Below, one piece after another: positions 36,239 through 44,590 of a DNA stretch of 64,000 nt. The stretch is from the NCBI RefSeq assembly GCF_014203855.1, contig NZ_JACHJV010000001.1, positions 5,580,001-5,644,000 on the forward strand. The letters are read 5' to 3'. The DNA is from Kitasatospora kifunensis. GTDB taxonomy: Bacteria > Actinomycetota > Actinomycetes > Streptomycetales > Streptomycetaceae. Each line of letters starts with the position of its first letter. The stretch's first letter is position 1. The translations under genes and the position numbers were made by a program. Under the pieces are notes generated by a model. That model saw only the letters and a program-made list of their open reading frames with translations. It was not told where the DNA came from and made no database searches.

Positions 36239-37206
36239 ACCGCCGCGGTCTCCTGCGCCGCCTGGGCGGGCACTGCGTCGCCGGGCTCGGCCGGGGCGGC
36301 CTCGCGGGTGCGCAGCGCCAGCGGGATGCGCAGGGCGGCGATCCAGACCAGCGAGGCGCCCAGCATGTGGATGCCGACCAGCAGCTCGGGCGCGTCGGTG
36401 AAGTACTGCACGTAGCCGATCACGGCCTGCGCCAGCAGCACCAGGAAGAGCTCGCGGGCCCGGGCCCGGGCGGCCGGCGGGGCCTTGACCGCGGCCAGTG
36501 CGAAGATCACGGCAAGCGAGAGGCCGACCGTGACGAAGACGAAGTCGCTGTGCAGCTGGACCAGCCGGTCGTAGTTGATCGCGATCCGCGGCACGTCGCT
36601 GGAGTCGCCCGGGTGGTGGCCCGCGCCGGTCACCAGGGTGCCGGCCACCACCAGGGCGCCGGTCACCCCGACCAGCAGCCAGGAGAGCTTGCGCAGCGGC
36701 TCGGCCACCAGTGGCCGCAGCGGCCCGTCGCCCTCCTTGGCCCGCTCCCAGGTCAGCACCGCGACCCAGACCAGGGCCAGCGCGGAGAGCATGTGGCAGG
36801 CCACCACGTACGGGTTGAGGCCGGTCAGCACGGTGATCCCGCCGAGTACCGCGTTGCTCATCACCACCCAGAACTGGGCCCAGCCGAGCCTGGTCAGGCT
36901 CCGCCGCCAGGGCTTGGCGCAGCGGGCCGCCAGGATGGCCCAGCCGACCGCCGCGCAGAGCACGTAGGTGAGCATCCGGTTGGTGAACTCGATGATCCCG
37001 TGCACGCCCATCGCGGGGGTGGGGGTCACGCTCTCGCCGGTGCAGGTCGGCCAGGTGCTGCAGCCGAGCCCGGAGCCGGTCAGCCGGACCGCGCCGCCGG
37101 TGACCACGATGACGACGCTCATCACCAGTGCGGCGAGGGCGGCGCGCCGCACCATGGTGGCGGACGGGTGCCAGCGCTCGGCGAGCTGGGAGAAGGGATT
37201 AAACAC
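36235..37206 (-). CDS. ctaA: Haem A synthase
   Basis: A 323-residue membrane oxygenase of the COX15/CtaA family converting haem O to haem A. Eight transmembrane segments can be counted in two four-helix halves, with haem-ligand histidines in VHGIIEFTNRMLT, ACHMLSALALVW, VQLHSDFVFV and VGIHMLGASLVW, and the extracellular Cys pair in GLGCSTWPTCTG. GTG at 37206 (MFNPFSQLAERW) with AGGATG upstream. The C-terminal 30 residues are a disordered Ala/Glu-rich tail. Works after CtaB, encoded about 0.7 kb away. Confidence 0.95.
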   Translation of the reverse strand: MFNPFSQLAERWHPSATMVRRAALAALVMSVVIVVTGGAVRLTGSGLGCSTWPTCTGESVTPTPAMGVHGIIEFTNRMLTYVLCAAVGWAILAARCAKPWRRSLTRLGWAQFWVVMSNAVLGGITVLTGLNPYVVACHMLSALALVWVAVLTWERAKEGDGPLRPLVAEPLRKLSWLLVGVTGALVVAGTLVTGAGHHPGDSSDVPRIAINYDRLVQLHSDFVFVTVGLSLAVIFALAAVKAPPAARARARELFLVLLAQAVIGYVQYFTDAPELLVGIHMLGASLVWIAALRIPLALRTREAAPAEPGDAVPAQAAQETAAV

Positions 37207-37299
37207 GGATTCATCCTAGGCTGCGCCGTTGCCGATCTTGCGGCGGGGGCGGCCTGTCGGGGTGGCGCGCGGTGGGCGGGCGGGGAGGGCACGGCGGCG

Positions 37300-37512
37300 G
37301 TGCGGCGGGGCCGCGGCGGACGTGCGAAGGGTGCCCGGTGCCGGGTGGTCGGTACCGCCCCGAGCCCGGCGCCCACGGCGCCCGCGCACGGCGGGCCGGC
37401 CTTCACGGGCGCCGCCGGTGTGATCCCGTTGACCGTCGGCGGCGTCCTGCTGCCCGGGGCCGGCGCGGGAATCGTGATCGCCGTCCGCCGCCGCGCGGCC
37501 CGGCCGGCGTGA
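37300..37512 (+). pseudogene. Possible remnant of an LAXTG-type cell-wall sorting signal
   Basis: An open frame of about 70 codons (GTG 37300) whose last 45 residues look like the end of a sortase substrate: a Pro/Ala linker (APSPAPTAPAHGG), a PAFTG sequence, a hydrophobic stretch (GVIPLTVGGVLLPGAGAGIVIAV) and an Arg-rich tail (RRRAARPA). There is no signal peptide in frame, the N-terminus is Arg/Gly-rich, and the sorting motif has Pro instead of Leu. It is probably a decayed paralogue of the intact LAXTG protein 360 bp downstream, or a chance frame. The rest of 37207-37870 shows a hairpin and no other gene. Confidence 0.35.
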
Positions 37513-37575
37513 CGCTCAACCGTCCTGGAAGTCGGGGGAGATGACGCTCTCTCAACCAGACCTGAGAACTGTCCT

Positions 37576-37621
37576 GAACCGGCCCCCCTGCGATCGACGT
37601 GTATCACCCGGGGGCCGGTTC
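37576..37621. terminator. Hairpin with 12-bp stem
   Basis: GAACCGGCCCCC (37576-37587) pairs with GGGGGCCGGTTC (37610-37621) across a 22-base loop. It lies downstream of the possible sorting-signal remnant, which supports the idea that a gene once ended here. Confidence 0.55.
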
Positions 37622-37870
37622 GCTGTCCGAACGCAAGGAGAACATTTCGCCCGGGGCGCTTGGACGCTGCCCCGGGTGAATCGCGTGGTCAGGTCTGCCA
37701 GCACGCCAACGTCAGCATGGACAGGCGGAATTCAGCCGTTCAGCGGGGGTGGTGTGTGGGCCGTGTGCCGGTAGAGTCCCCCGCACCAGACGTAGCCGGT
37801 CGCTTACAGATCACCCAATGGTCCCTCAACGATCGTGCTGCACAGCCTCATTCGGAAGGATCATCAAGAT

Positions 37871-38638
37871 ATGGCGCGACAAGGGCGGATAACCGGCCGA
37901 GTGCTCGCCGGGGCGGCGGCGATCGCGGTGGTCGCCTCGGGAGCGCTGGCCACCAGCGCCTCGGCGCACGTCCCCTCGATCACGGCCACCTGCTCGACGG
38001 TCACCGTCGACCTGAAGGACTACAACGCCAAGGCCCAGAACACGGTCAGCGTCTCGCTGGCCGGCAAGCAGCTGATCAACCTGCAGGCCTTCGGGTCGAC
38101 TTTCCACCAGGTGTTCCAGGTTCCCGCGCACACCTCGCCGGAGGAGGCCGACCTGGTCGTCTACACCTCGGAGGACCCCAAGGGCGACAACCACTGGACG
38201 GGCACCTGGAAGGTGACCGTGCCGGTCTGCGAGACCCCGCCGCCCACCCCGCCGGTGAGCCCGACCCCGCCGGCCAGCCCCACCCCGAGCCCGAGCCACT
38301 CCGCACCGAGCAGCCCGAGCCCGAGCCCGACCACCCCGGCGCCGACCACTCCGGCGCCGACCACTCCGGCACCGAGCACTCCGGCGCCGACCAAGCCCGC
38401 GCCGACCACGCCGGCCGCGAGCCCCACCCCGGCCGCGCCGGTCAGCGCCTCGCCGTCGGTGGCTCCGGTCGTGGCCACCACCCCGGCCGCGCCCAAGCCG
38501 AGCAGCACCTCGCCCTCGCTGGCCTTCACCGGCGGTGGCAGCTCGGCGGGCCCGATCGCTGCTGCGGGTGCGGCCGTGATCGCGCTCGGTGGCGGTCTGC
38601 TCTTCCTGAACCGCCGCAAGAAGGCCGCTCGTCACTGA
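37871..38638 (+). CDS. LAXTG-anchored surface protein (sortase E-type substrate)
   Basis: A 255-residue secreted protein. ATG at 37871 (MARQGRITGR) with GGAAGGA upstream; signal peptide 1-35 ending in SASA. A compact domain of about 90 residues with two cysteines (TATCSTVTVDL..TVPVCETP) follows, then a Pro/Thr/Ser-rich stalk (about 125-210) made largely of 15-bp coding repeats, then LAFTG (217-221), a hydrophobic span and a NRRKKAARH tail. This is the sorting signal recognised by class E sortases of high-GC actinobacteria, so the protein should be covalently linked to peptidoglycan. Function of the domain is unknown. Ends at a 40-bp palindromic terminator. Confidence 0.85.
   Translation: MARQGRITGRVLAGAAAIAVVASGALATSASAHVPSITATCSTVTVDLKDYNAKAQNTVSVSLAGKQLINLQAFGSTFHQVFQVPAHTSPEEADLVVYTSEDPKGDNHWTGTWKVTVPVCETPPPTPPVSPTPPASPTPSPSHSAPSSPSPSPTTPAPTTPAPTTPAPSTPAPTKPAPTTPAASPTPAAPVSASPSVAPVVATTPAAPKPSSTSPSLAFTGGGSSAGPIAAAGAAVIALGGGLLFLNRRKKAARH
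38327..38416 (+). repeat. Six 15-bp coding minisatellite units in the LAXTG stalk
   Basis: Units like CCGACCACTCCGGCG starting at 38327, 38342, 38357, 38372, 38387 and 38402, each encoding PTTPA-type pentapeptides. Copy number changes would alter stalk length without a frameshift. Confidence 0.85.
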
Positions 38639-38657
38639 CGACGTCGGCTGAGTGAGC

Positions 38658-38697
38658 ACTGAGGGGGTGGGACCGGATCCGGTCCCACCCCCTCAGT
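38658..38697. terminator. Perfect 40-bp palindromic terminator
   Basis: Twenty-base arms (38658-38677 and 38678-38697) are exact complements with no spacer. It lies between the convergent LAXTG and ABC permease genes and can serve both. Confidence 0.92.
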
Positions 38698-38717
38698 CGT
38701 CTGCTCTTTGGAGCCGC

Positions 38718-39482
38718 TTACTCCCAGCGGAAGAAGCGGGCCGCCGCGGCCAGCGCGAGCACCGCCCAGCCGGCCAGGATCCCGAGGTCCGACCACGGCA
38801 CCCCGGCCCCGTTCTGCAGCACCGAGCGCAGCCCGTCCGAGAGCGCGCTGATCGGCAGCAGATCGAGCACCCCGCGTACCGCACCGGGGAACTTCGACAG
38901 CGGCACGACCACTCCGCCGGCCAGCAGCAGCAGGATGAAGACCAGGTTGGCGGCCGCCAGGGTGGCCTCGGCCTTCAGGGTGCCGGCCATCAGCAGCCCG
39001 AGCCCGGAGAAGGCGGCGGTGCCGAGCACCAGCAGCGCGATCACCGAGAACGGGTCTCCGTGCGGCGACCAGCCCAGCGCCAGGGCGATCACCGACAGCA
39101 GCGCCACCTGCAGGACCTCGGTGACCAGCACGCACCCGGTCTTCGCGGTCAGCAGCGTCCAGCGCGGCAGCGGGCTGGCGCCGAGCCGCTTGAGCACGCC
39201 GTAGCGGCGTTCGAAGCCGGTGGCGATGGCCTGCCCGGTGAAGGCGGTGGACATCACCGCGAGCGCCAGCAGGCCCGGGGCCAGGAAGTCGACCCGCTTG
39301 CCGGGGCCGGTCACCGACACCACGTCCACGGCGCTGAACAGCACCAGCAGCACGGTCGGGATCACCACGGTGAGCAGCAGCTGCTCGCCGTTGCGCAGCA
39401 GCATCTTCGTCTCGAAGGCGGTCTGCGCGAGCAGCATCCTGTGGACGGGGGCGGCGCCGGGCCGCGGTGCATAGGTACTCAC
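38718..39482 (-). CDS. ABC-2 type transporter permease
   Basis: A 254-residue membrane protein with six hydrophobic segments in the standard ABC-2 layout: short cytoplasmic N-terminus (QTAFETKMLLRNGEQ), segment near 40-60, LAPGLLALAVMSTAFTGQAIATGFERRYGVLKRLGASPLPR with the ERRYGVLKRL coupling loop, and four further segments. GTG at 39482 overlaps the ATPase stop by four bases. From memory, a homologous pair sits in the same place between ctaA and sufR in S. coelicolor. The exported substrate is unknown; a drug or lipid is usual for this class. Confidence 0.92.
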   Translation of the reverse strand: MSTYAPRPGAAPVHRMLLAQTAFETKMLLRNGEQLLLTVVIPTVLLVLFSAVDVVSVTGPGKRVDFLAPGLLALAVMSTAFTGQAIATGFERRYGVLKRLGASPLPRWTLLTAKTGCVLVTEVLQVALLSVIALALGWSPHGDPFSVIALLVLGTAAFSGLGLLMAGTLKAEATLAAANLVFILLLLAGGVVVPLSKFPGAVRGVLDLLPISALSDGLRSVLQNGAGVPWSDLGILAGWAVLALAAAARFFRWE

Positions 39483-40405
39483 GAGCGCAGATCCCGTCCG
39501 GTCAGTTCGAGGAAGACGTCTTCGAGGCTGCGCCGCTGCACGGTCAGCTTCTCGGGCAGCACGCCGACTTCGGCGCACCAGGCGGTCACGGTGGCGACCA
39601 GCTTCGGGTCCATCGGGGCCTCGACGCGGTAGTTGCCGGGCGCCAGCTCGAGGGCCGACGCGCCGTCGGGGAGCACCTTGGCCAGCGCGCCCAGGTCGAG
39701 TCCGGCGGGCCCCTGGAAGTGCAGGCTGCTCTCGGCGCCGCCCCGGCAGAGCTCCTCGGGGCTGCCGGTGGCGATCACCCGGCCGTGGTCGACGATGTTG
39801 ACGGCGTCGGCGAGCTGTTCGGCCTCGTCCATGTAGTGGGTGGTGACCACCACGGTGGCGCCGTCCCGGCGCAGGTCGCGGACCAGCTCCCAGGTGGCGT
39901 GGCGGGCCTGCGGGTCCAGGCCCGCGGTCGGCTCGTCCAGGAAGACCAGTTCGGGGCGGCCGACCACGGCCATCGCGAGAGCCAGTCGCTGCTGCTGGCC
40001 GCCGGAGAGCCGGCGATAGGTCGTACGGCCGCAGGACGCAAGGCCCAGGCGCTCGACCAGGGCGTCCACGTCGAGCGGGTGGGCGTGCAGCTTGGCGGTG
40101 TGCCTGAGCATCTCGACGGCCCGGGCGCCCGGGTAGACGCCACCCGCTTGGAGCATCACGCCGATCCGGGGCCGCAGCTCGGCGGCCTCGCGCACCGGGT
40201 CGAGGCCGAGCACCCGCACCGTGCCGGCGTCGGGGCGGCGGTAGCCCTCGCAGGTCTCGATGGTGGTGGTCTTGCCGGCGCCGTTGGGCCCGAGCACTGC
40301 GGTGACGGTGCCGCGCTCGATGCGCAGGTCCAGGCCGTCCACCGCGGTCTTGGCGCCGTACCGCTTGACCAGCCCGGCGATCTCGACGGCGGGTGTGTTC
40401 TGCAT
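39479..40405 (-). CDS. ABC transporter ATP-binding protein (DrrA-like)
   Basis: A 308-residue exporter ATPase. Walker A GPNGAGKTTT, Q-loop VMLQAGGVYPG, signature LSGGQQQRLALA, Walker B LVFLDEPTAGLDP, switch region VVTTHYMDEAEQLAD, and a C-terminal DUF4162-like end (LTVQRRSLEDVFLELTGRDLR). ATG at 40405. On the minus strand a TACACT hexamer (40418-40413) ends eight bases before the start codon, so transcription may begin at or next to the ATG, that is a leaderless message. Pairs with the overlapping permease gene. Confidence 0.94.
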   Translation of the reverse strand: MQNTPAVEIAGLVKRYGAKTAVDGLDLRIERGTVTAVLGPNGAGKTTTIETCEGYRRPDAGTVRVLGLDPVREAAELRPRIGVMLQAGGVYPGARAVEMLRHTAKLHAHPLDVDALVERLGLASCGRTTYRRLSGGQQQRLALAMAVVGRPELVFLDEPTAGLDPQARHATWELVRDLRRDGATVVVTTHYMDEAEQLADAVNIVDHGRVIATGSPEELCRGGAESSLHFQGPAGLDLGALAKVLPDGASALELAPGNYRVEAPMDPKLVATVTAWCAEVGVLPEKLTVQRRSLEDVFLELTGRDLRS

Positions 40406-40601
40406 GCCAGCGAGTGTAGGAGGACCACCGGATGGCCCTGGACGTCGCCCCGGCTAGATCAGTGCCCCTTTGTTTGGATCGCTTTGTGGGCTGCTCCTCC
40501 GCTGCGGGCGGGTGCCGCCTCTCCCCCAGCCTTCGGCCGGGAGGTGCCCCCATCTCGGCGACCCCCACCCTCCGCTGCGTCGCAGCCCAGTCGCTAGTCG
40601 A

Positions 40602-40620
40602 TCAGGTAAGCCTTACCTGC
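40602..40620. promoter_or_regulatory. Candidate iron box (DmdR/IdeR type) upstream of sufR
   Basis: TCAGGTAAGCCTTACCTGC holds a perfect palindrome CAGGTAAG-C-CTTACCTG and matches 14 of 19 positions of the actinobacterial iron-repressor consensus TTAGGTTAGSCTAACCTAA. It lies 72 bases before the sufR start, and 197 bases from the divergent ABC gene, so it most likely serves the suf operon. Confidence 0.55.
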
Positions 40621-40678
40621 GTGACCGATCCCACCGCTGAGGCGTGGATCACGGCTTGTTCGGCCGGAAGGAATTACG

Positions 40679-40692
40679 CAACAATGGTGTTG
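40679..40692. promoter_or_regulatory. Candidate SufR operator touching the sufR start codon
   Basis: CAAC-N6-GTTG (CAACAATGGTGTTG) is exactly the inverted repeat described for cyanobacterial SufR. Its last G is the first base of the GTG start of sufR, so binding would directly block initiation of a near-leaderless transcript and give autorepression. Confidence 0.6.
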
Positions 40693-41567
40693 TGAAAAAC
40701 ATGCGCGAGCACCCGCAGGAGCTGGAGGCCGAGTCGGCCCCCAGCTCGCCCGTGCCCGCGACCTCGGCGGAGGTACTGCTGGAGGGCCACCGGGCCACCC
40801 GCGACCGGGTTGCCCGTTCCATCCTGGACCACGGCCCCTCCTCCGCCGCCGACCTGGCCACCCGGCTGGGCCTGACCGCCGCGGCGGTGCGCCGCCACCT
40901 GGACGGCCTGGCCGCCGCAGGCCTGGTCGAGTCCCGCGAGCAGCGGGTCTACGGCAGCCGCGGCCGTGGCCGCCCGGCCAAGGTCTTCGCGCTCACCGAG
41001 TGCGGTCGGGACGCCTTCTACCAGGCCTACGACCAGCTCGCCGCCGACGCGCTGCGCTGGATCGCCGAGGCGGTCGGTGGCGGCAAGGCCGGCGAGGAGG
41101 CGGTCGCCGCCTTCGCCCGGGCCCGGTTCGGCAAGCAGGGCCAGAAGTACCTCGGCGCGCTGGAGCAGGCCTCGGCCGATCAGCGCACCGAGGCGCTCGC
41201 GCAGGCCCTGAGCGCCGACGGGTACGCTGCCACGGTGCGGCGAGTGCCCTCCGCCGGCCAGGCTGCCAAGGCCCCGGCCGGCGCGCAGCTCTGCCAGCAC
41301 CACTGCCCGGTGGCGCACATCGCCGAGCAGTTCCCCCAGCTCTGCGAGGCGGAGACCGAGGTCTTCTCCCAGCTGCTGGGTACCCATGTGCAACGACTGG
41401 CCACCATCGCCCACGGCGACGGGGTCTGCACCACCTATGTGCCGGCACCCGGTGCCGCACCGTCGCCCGTCGCGAGCCCCGGCTCCGGCACCGGCTCCGG
41501 TGCAGCGCCGACTGCCGGTACGACCACCGAACCACCCGCTACGTCCGCGCGGAGGAACCCCGCATGA
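40692..41567 (+). CDS. sufR: SufR-type iron-sulfur cluster-sensing repressor
   Basis: A 291-residue regulator controlling the downstream suf operon. The N-terminal winged helix (DHGPSSAADLATRLGLTAAAVRRHLDGLAAAGLVESREQRVYG) is followed by a helical domain and a cysteine cluster C201-x3-C205 (CQHHC), Cys218 (FPQLCEAE) and a fourth Cys in HGDGVCTTY, the ligands expected for an iron-sulfur cluster. Start: GTG 40692 (MKNMREHPQE), by analogy with the S. coelicolor protein; ATG 40701 is the alternative. No Shine-Dalgarno is seen. The stop overlaps the sufB start (ATGA). Confidence 0.93.
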   Translation: MKNMREHPQELEAESAPSSPVPATSAEVLLEGHRATRDRVARSILDHGPSSAADLATRLGLTAAAVRRHLDGLAAAGLVESREQRVYGSRGRGRPAKVFALTECGRDAFYQAYDQLAADALRWIAEAVGGGKAGEEAVAAFARARFGKQGQKYLGALEQASADQRTEALAQALSADGYAATVRRVPSAGQAAKAPAGAQLCQHHCPVAHIAEQFPQLCEAETEVFSQLLGTHVQRLATIAHGDGVCTTYVPAPGAAPSPVASPGSGTGSGAAPTAGTTTEPPATSARRNPA

Positions 41568-42979
41568 CTGACACCGTTTCCCACCCGGAGCTCGAGGGTC
41601 TGGGCACCTACGAGTACGGCTGGTCGGACCCCGACGCGGCCGGCTCGGTGGCCAAGCGCGGCCTGAGCGAGGAGGTCGTCCGCGACATCTCGGCGAAGAA
41701 GTCCGAGGCGGAGTGGATGCTCAACCTGCGGCTCAAGGGCCTGAAGCTGTTCGAGAAGAAGCCCATGCCGACCTGGGGCTCGGACCTGTCCGGCATCGAC
41801 TTCGACAACATCAAGTACTTCGTGCGCTCGACCGAGAAGCAGGCGGAGTCCTGGGAGGACCTGCCCGCCGACATCAAGGCGACCTACGACAAGCTCGGCA
41901 TCCCGGAGGCGGAGAAGCAGCGCCTGGTCGCCGGTGTCGCCGCCCAGTACGAGTCCGAGGTCGTCTACCACCAGATCCGCGAGGACCTGGAGCAGCAGGG
42001 CGTGATCTTCCTCGACACGGACACCGCGCTCAAGGAGCACCCGGAGCTCTTCAAGGAGTACTTCGGCACCGTGATCCCGGTGGGCGACAACAAGTTCGCC
42101 TCGCTGAACACGGCCGTGTGGTCCGGCGGCTCGTTCATCTACGTGCCGAAGGGCGTGCAGGTGGACATCCCGCTGCAGGCCTACTTCCGGATCAACACCG
42201 AGAACATGGGCCAGTTCGAGCGGACGCTGATCATCGTCGACGAGGACGCCTACGTCCACTACGTCGAGGGCTGCACCGCGCCGATCTACTCCTCGGACTC
42301 GCTGCACAGCGCCGTGGTCGAGATCATCGTCAAGAAGGGCGGCCGCTGCCGCTACACGACCATCCAGAACTGGTCGAACAACGTCTACAACCTGGTGACC
42401 AAGCGCGCCGTGGCCTACGAGGGCGCGACCATGGAGTGGGTCGACGGCAACATCGGCTCCAAGGTCACCATGAAGTACCCGGCCGTCTACCTGATGGGCG
42501 AGCACGCCAAGGGCGAGACCCTGTCGATCGCCTTCGCGGGCGAGGGCCAGCACCAGGACGCCGGCGCCAAGATGGTGCACATGGCGCCGAACACCTCCTC
42601 CAACATCGTCTCCAAGTCGGTGGCGCGTGGCGGTGGCCGCACCTCCTACCGCGGTCTGATCGAGATCGGCGAGGGCTCCAAGGGCGCCAAGTCCAACGTG
42701 CTCTGTGACGCGCTGCTGGTGGACACCATCTCCCGCTCGGACACCTACCCGTACGTGGACGTCCGCGAGGACGACGTGTCGATGGGCCACGAGGCGACCG
42801 TCTCCAAGGTCAGCGAGGACCAGCTCTTCTACCTGATGAGCCGCGGCATGACCGAGTTCGAGGCGATGGCGATGATCGTGCGCGGCTTCGTCGAGCCGAT
42901 CGCGCGCGAGCTGCCGATGGAGTACGCGCTGGAGCTCAACCGGCTGATCGAGCTGCAGATGGAGGGTTCGGTCGGCTGA
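41564..42979 (+). CDS. sufB: Fe-S cluster assembly protein SufB
   Basis: A 471-residue scaffold subunit of the SufBCD complex, on which the [4Fe-4S] cluster is built. Family segments include FVPKG-type SGGSFIYVPKGVQVDIPLQAYFRIN, YVHYVEGCTAP with the conserved Cys, NWSNNVYNLVTKRA, GEHAKGETLSIAFAG and GHEATVSKVSEDQLFYLMSRG. ATG at 41564 with GGAGGAA upstream; overlaps sufR by four bases. Core of the operon sufR-B-D-Rieske-C-S-U-T. Confidence 0.98.
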   Translation: MTDTVSHPELEGLGTYEYGWSDPDAAGSVAKRGLSEEVVRDISAKKSEAEWMLNLRLKGLKLFEKKPMPTWGSDLSGIDFDNIKYFVRSTEKQAESWEDLPADIKATYDKLGIPEAEKQRLVAGVAAQYESEVVYHQIREDLEQQGVIFLDTDTALKEHPELFKEYFGTVIPVGDNKFASLNTAVWSGGSFIYVPKGVQVDIPLQAYFRINTENMGQFERTLIIVDEDAYVHYVEGCTAPIYSSDSLHSAVVEIIVKKGGRCRYTTIQNWSNNVYNLVTKRAVAYEGATMEWVDGNIGSKVTMKYPAVYLMGEHAKGETLSIAFAGEGQHQDAGAKMVHMAPNTSSNIVSKSVARGGGRTSYRGLIEIGEGSKGAKSNVLCDALLVDTISRSDTYPYVDVREDDVSMGHEATVSKVSEDQLFYLMSRGMTEFEAMAMIVRGFVEPIARELPMEYALELNRLIELQMEGSVG

Positions 42980-43038
42980 CGCGACGTCAGTAGAGCGAAC
43001 CACCCACACATTTGAGGAAGAGAGCACTACGAACAGCC

Positions 43039-44271
43039 ATGGCTGACGTTCAGAACACCTCCGGCTCCACCACCGCCGGGTCGATCGAGGTCGGTACCGC
43101 CGGTGCGGGCGCGCAGCTCGCCGGGCCCGGCACCGGCCGGGCCACCGTGCAGCAGCCGATCGACGCCCGCATCGCGGTCAAGCCCTCGTACGACGTGAAC
43201 GACTTCCCGGTGCCGACCGGTCGCGAGGAGGACTGGCGGTTCACCCCGCTGCACCGCCTGGGCGGCCTGCACGACGGCACCGCTGCCGCCAACGCCGTCG
43301 GTGAGGACAAGGTCGAGTTCAGCCTGCCGGACGGCGTCACCGCCGACCTGGTCGGCCGGGACGACGAGCGGCTCGGCAAGGCCGGCAAGCCCGTCGACCG
43401 GGTCGCCGCGCAGGCGTTCAGCGCCTTCGAGCAGGCGCTGGTGGTCACCGTCCCCAAGGACGCGGTGCTCACCGAGCCGGTCAAGATCGATGTGCGCGCC
43501 GAGGGCGGCGTCCGCTTCGCCCACGTGGTGATCGACGTCAAGCCGTTCGCCGAGGCCGTCGTGGTGCTGAACCACACCGGCACCGGCACCCGGGCCGCCA
43601 ACGTCGAGCTGCTGGTCGGCGACGGCGCCAAGCTGACCTTCGTCTCGGTCCAGGACTGGGACCGCGACGCGGTGCACGCCGCCCAGCAGACCGCGCTGGT
43701 CGGCCGGGACGCCTCGCTCAAGTCGGTGGTGGTCACCTTCGGCGGCGACCTGGTGCGCATCCACCCGCGGGTCACCTACGCGGCCCCCGGCGGCGAGGCC
43801 GAGCTCTTCGGCCTCTACTTCGCCGACGCGGGCCAGCACCTGGAGCACCGCCTGCAGATCGACCACGACACCCCGCACTGCCGCTCCAACGTGGTCTACA
43901 AGGGCGCCCTGCAGGGTCAGGACGCGCACGCGGTCTGGGTCGGCGACGTGTTGATCCGCGCCGCCGCCGAGGGCACCGACACCTACGAGCACAACCGCAA
44001 CCTGGTGCTCACCGACGGCGCCCGGGTCGACTCGATCCCGAACCTGGAGATCGAGACCGGCGAGATCGTCGGTGCCGGACACGCCTCGGCCACCGGCCGC
44101 TTCGACGACGAGCAGCTCTTCTACCTGCAGTCGCGCGGCATCCCGCAGGAGGAGGCCCGCCGCCTGGTGGTGCGCGGCTTCTTCGCCGAACTGGTCCAGC
44201 AGATCGGGGTTCCCGAGCTCCACGACCAGCTGATGGCCAAGATCGAGGCGGAGTTGGCGGGCGTGGCATGA
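43039..44271 (+). CDS. sufD: Fe-S cluster assembly protein SufD
   Basis: A 410-residue partner of SufB, sharing its beta-helix core. Markers: EDWRFTPLHRLGGLHDG near the N-terminus, then DHDTPHCRSNVVYKGALQGQDAHAVW, NRNLVLTDGARVDSIPNLEIETGEIVGAGHASATGRFDDEQLFYLQSRGI, the region holding the conserved His for iron binding. ATG at 43039; GAGGAAGAG lies rather far upstream, so a start at TTG 43012 cannot be excluded. The first 60 residues are variable. Its stop overlaps the next gene by four bases. Confidence 0.97.
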   Translation: MADVQNTSGSTTAGSIEVGTAGAGAQLAGPGTGRATVQQPIDARIAVKPSYDVNDFPVPTGREEDWRFTPLHRLGGLHDGTAAANAVGEDKVEFSLPDGVTADLVGRDDERLGKAGKPVDRVAAQAFSAFEQALVVTVPKDAVLTEPVKIDVRAEGGVRFAHVVIDVKPFAEAVVVLNHTGTGTRAANVELLVGDGAKLTFVSVQDWDRDAVHAAQQTALVGRDASLKSVVVTFGGDLVRIHPRVTYAAPGGEAELFGLYFADAGQHLEHRLQIDHDTPHCRSNVVYKGALQGQDAHAVWVGDVLIRAAAEGTDTYEHNRNLVLTDGARVDSIPNLEIETGEIVGAGHASATGRFDDEQLFYLQSRGIPQEEARRLVVRGFFAELVQQIGVPELHDQLMAKIEAELAGVA

Positions 44272-44588
44272 GTTATGTGCGCGTCTGTTCGCTGAACGAG
44301 CTGGGCGAGGACTCGCCCAAGCGCGTCGAGCTCGGCGGCGGTCTGGCGATCTCCATCGTGCGCACCGCGGGCGAGGTGTTCGCGATCAACGACATCTGCT
44401 CGCACGCGAACGTCTCGCTCTCCGAGGGCGAGGTCGAGGACTGCCGGATCGAGTGCTGGCTGCACGGCTCCGCGTTCGACCTGCGCACCGGCAAGCCCTC
44501 GGGACTGCCCGCCACCCGGCCGGTCCCCGTTTACCCCGTAAAGATCGAAGGGGACGATGTGCTCGTCTCCGTCACCCAGGAGTCCTGA
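44268..44588 (+). CDS. Rieske-type [2Fe-2S] ferredoxin in the suf operon
   Basis: A 106-residue soluble Rieske protein similar to the ferredoxin component of aromatic-ring dioxygenases. Ligands: CSHANVSLSEG (Cys, His) and CWLHGSAFDLRTGKP (Cys, His). Such a gene is routinely found between sufD and sufC in actinobacteria, where it is often annotated as a dioxygenase ferredoxin; a role as electron donor or cluster carrier in assembly is likelier here, but this is inference from position. ATG at 44268 overlaps sufD; sufC starts two bases after its stop. Confidence 0.94.
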   Translation: MSYVRVCSLNELGEDSPKRVELGGGLAISIVRTAGEVFAINDICSHANVSLSEGEVEDCRIECWLHGSAFDLRTGKPSGLPATRPVPVYPVKIEGDDVLVSVTQES

Positions 44589-44590
44589 GC

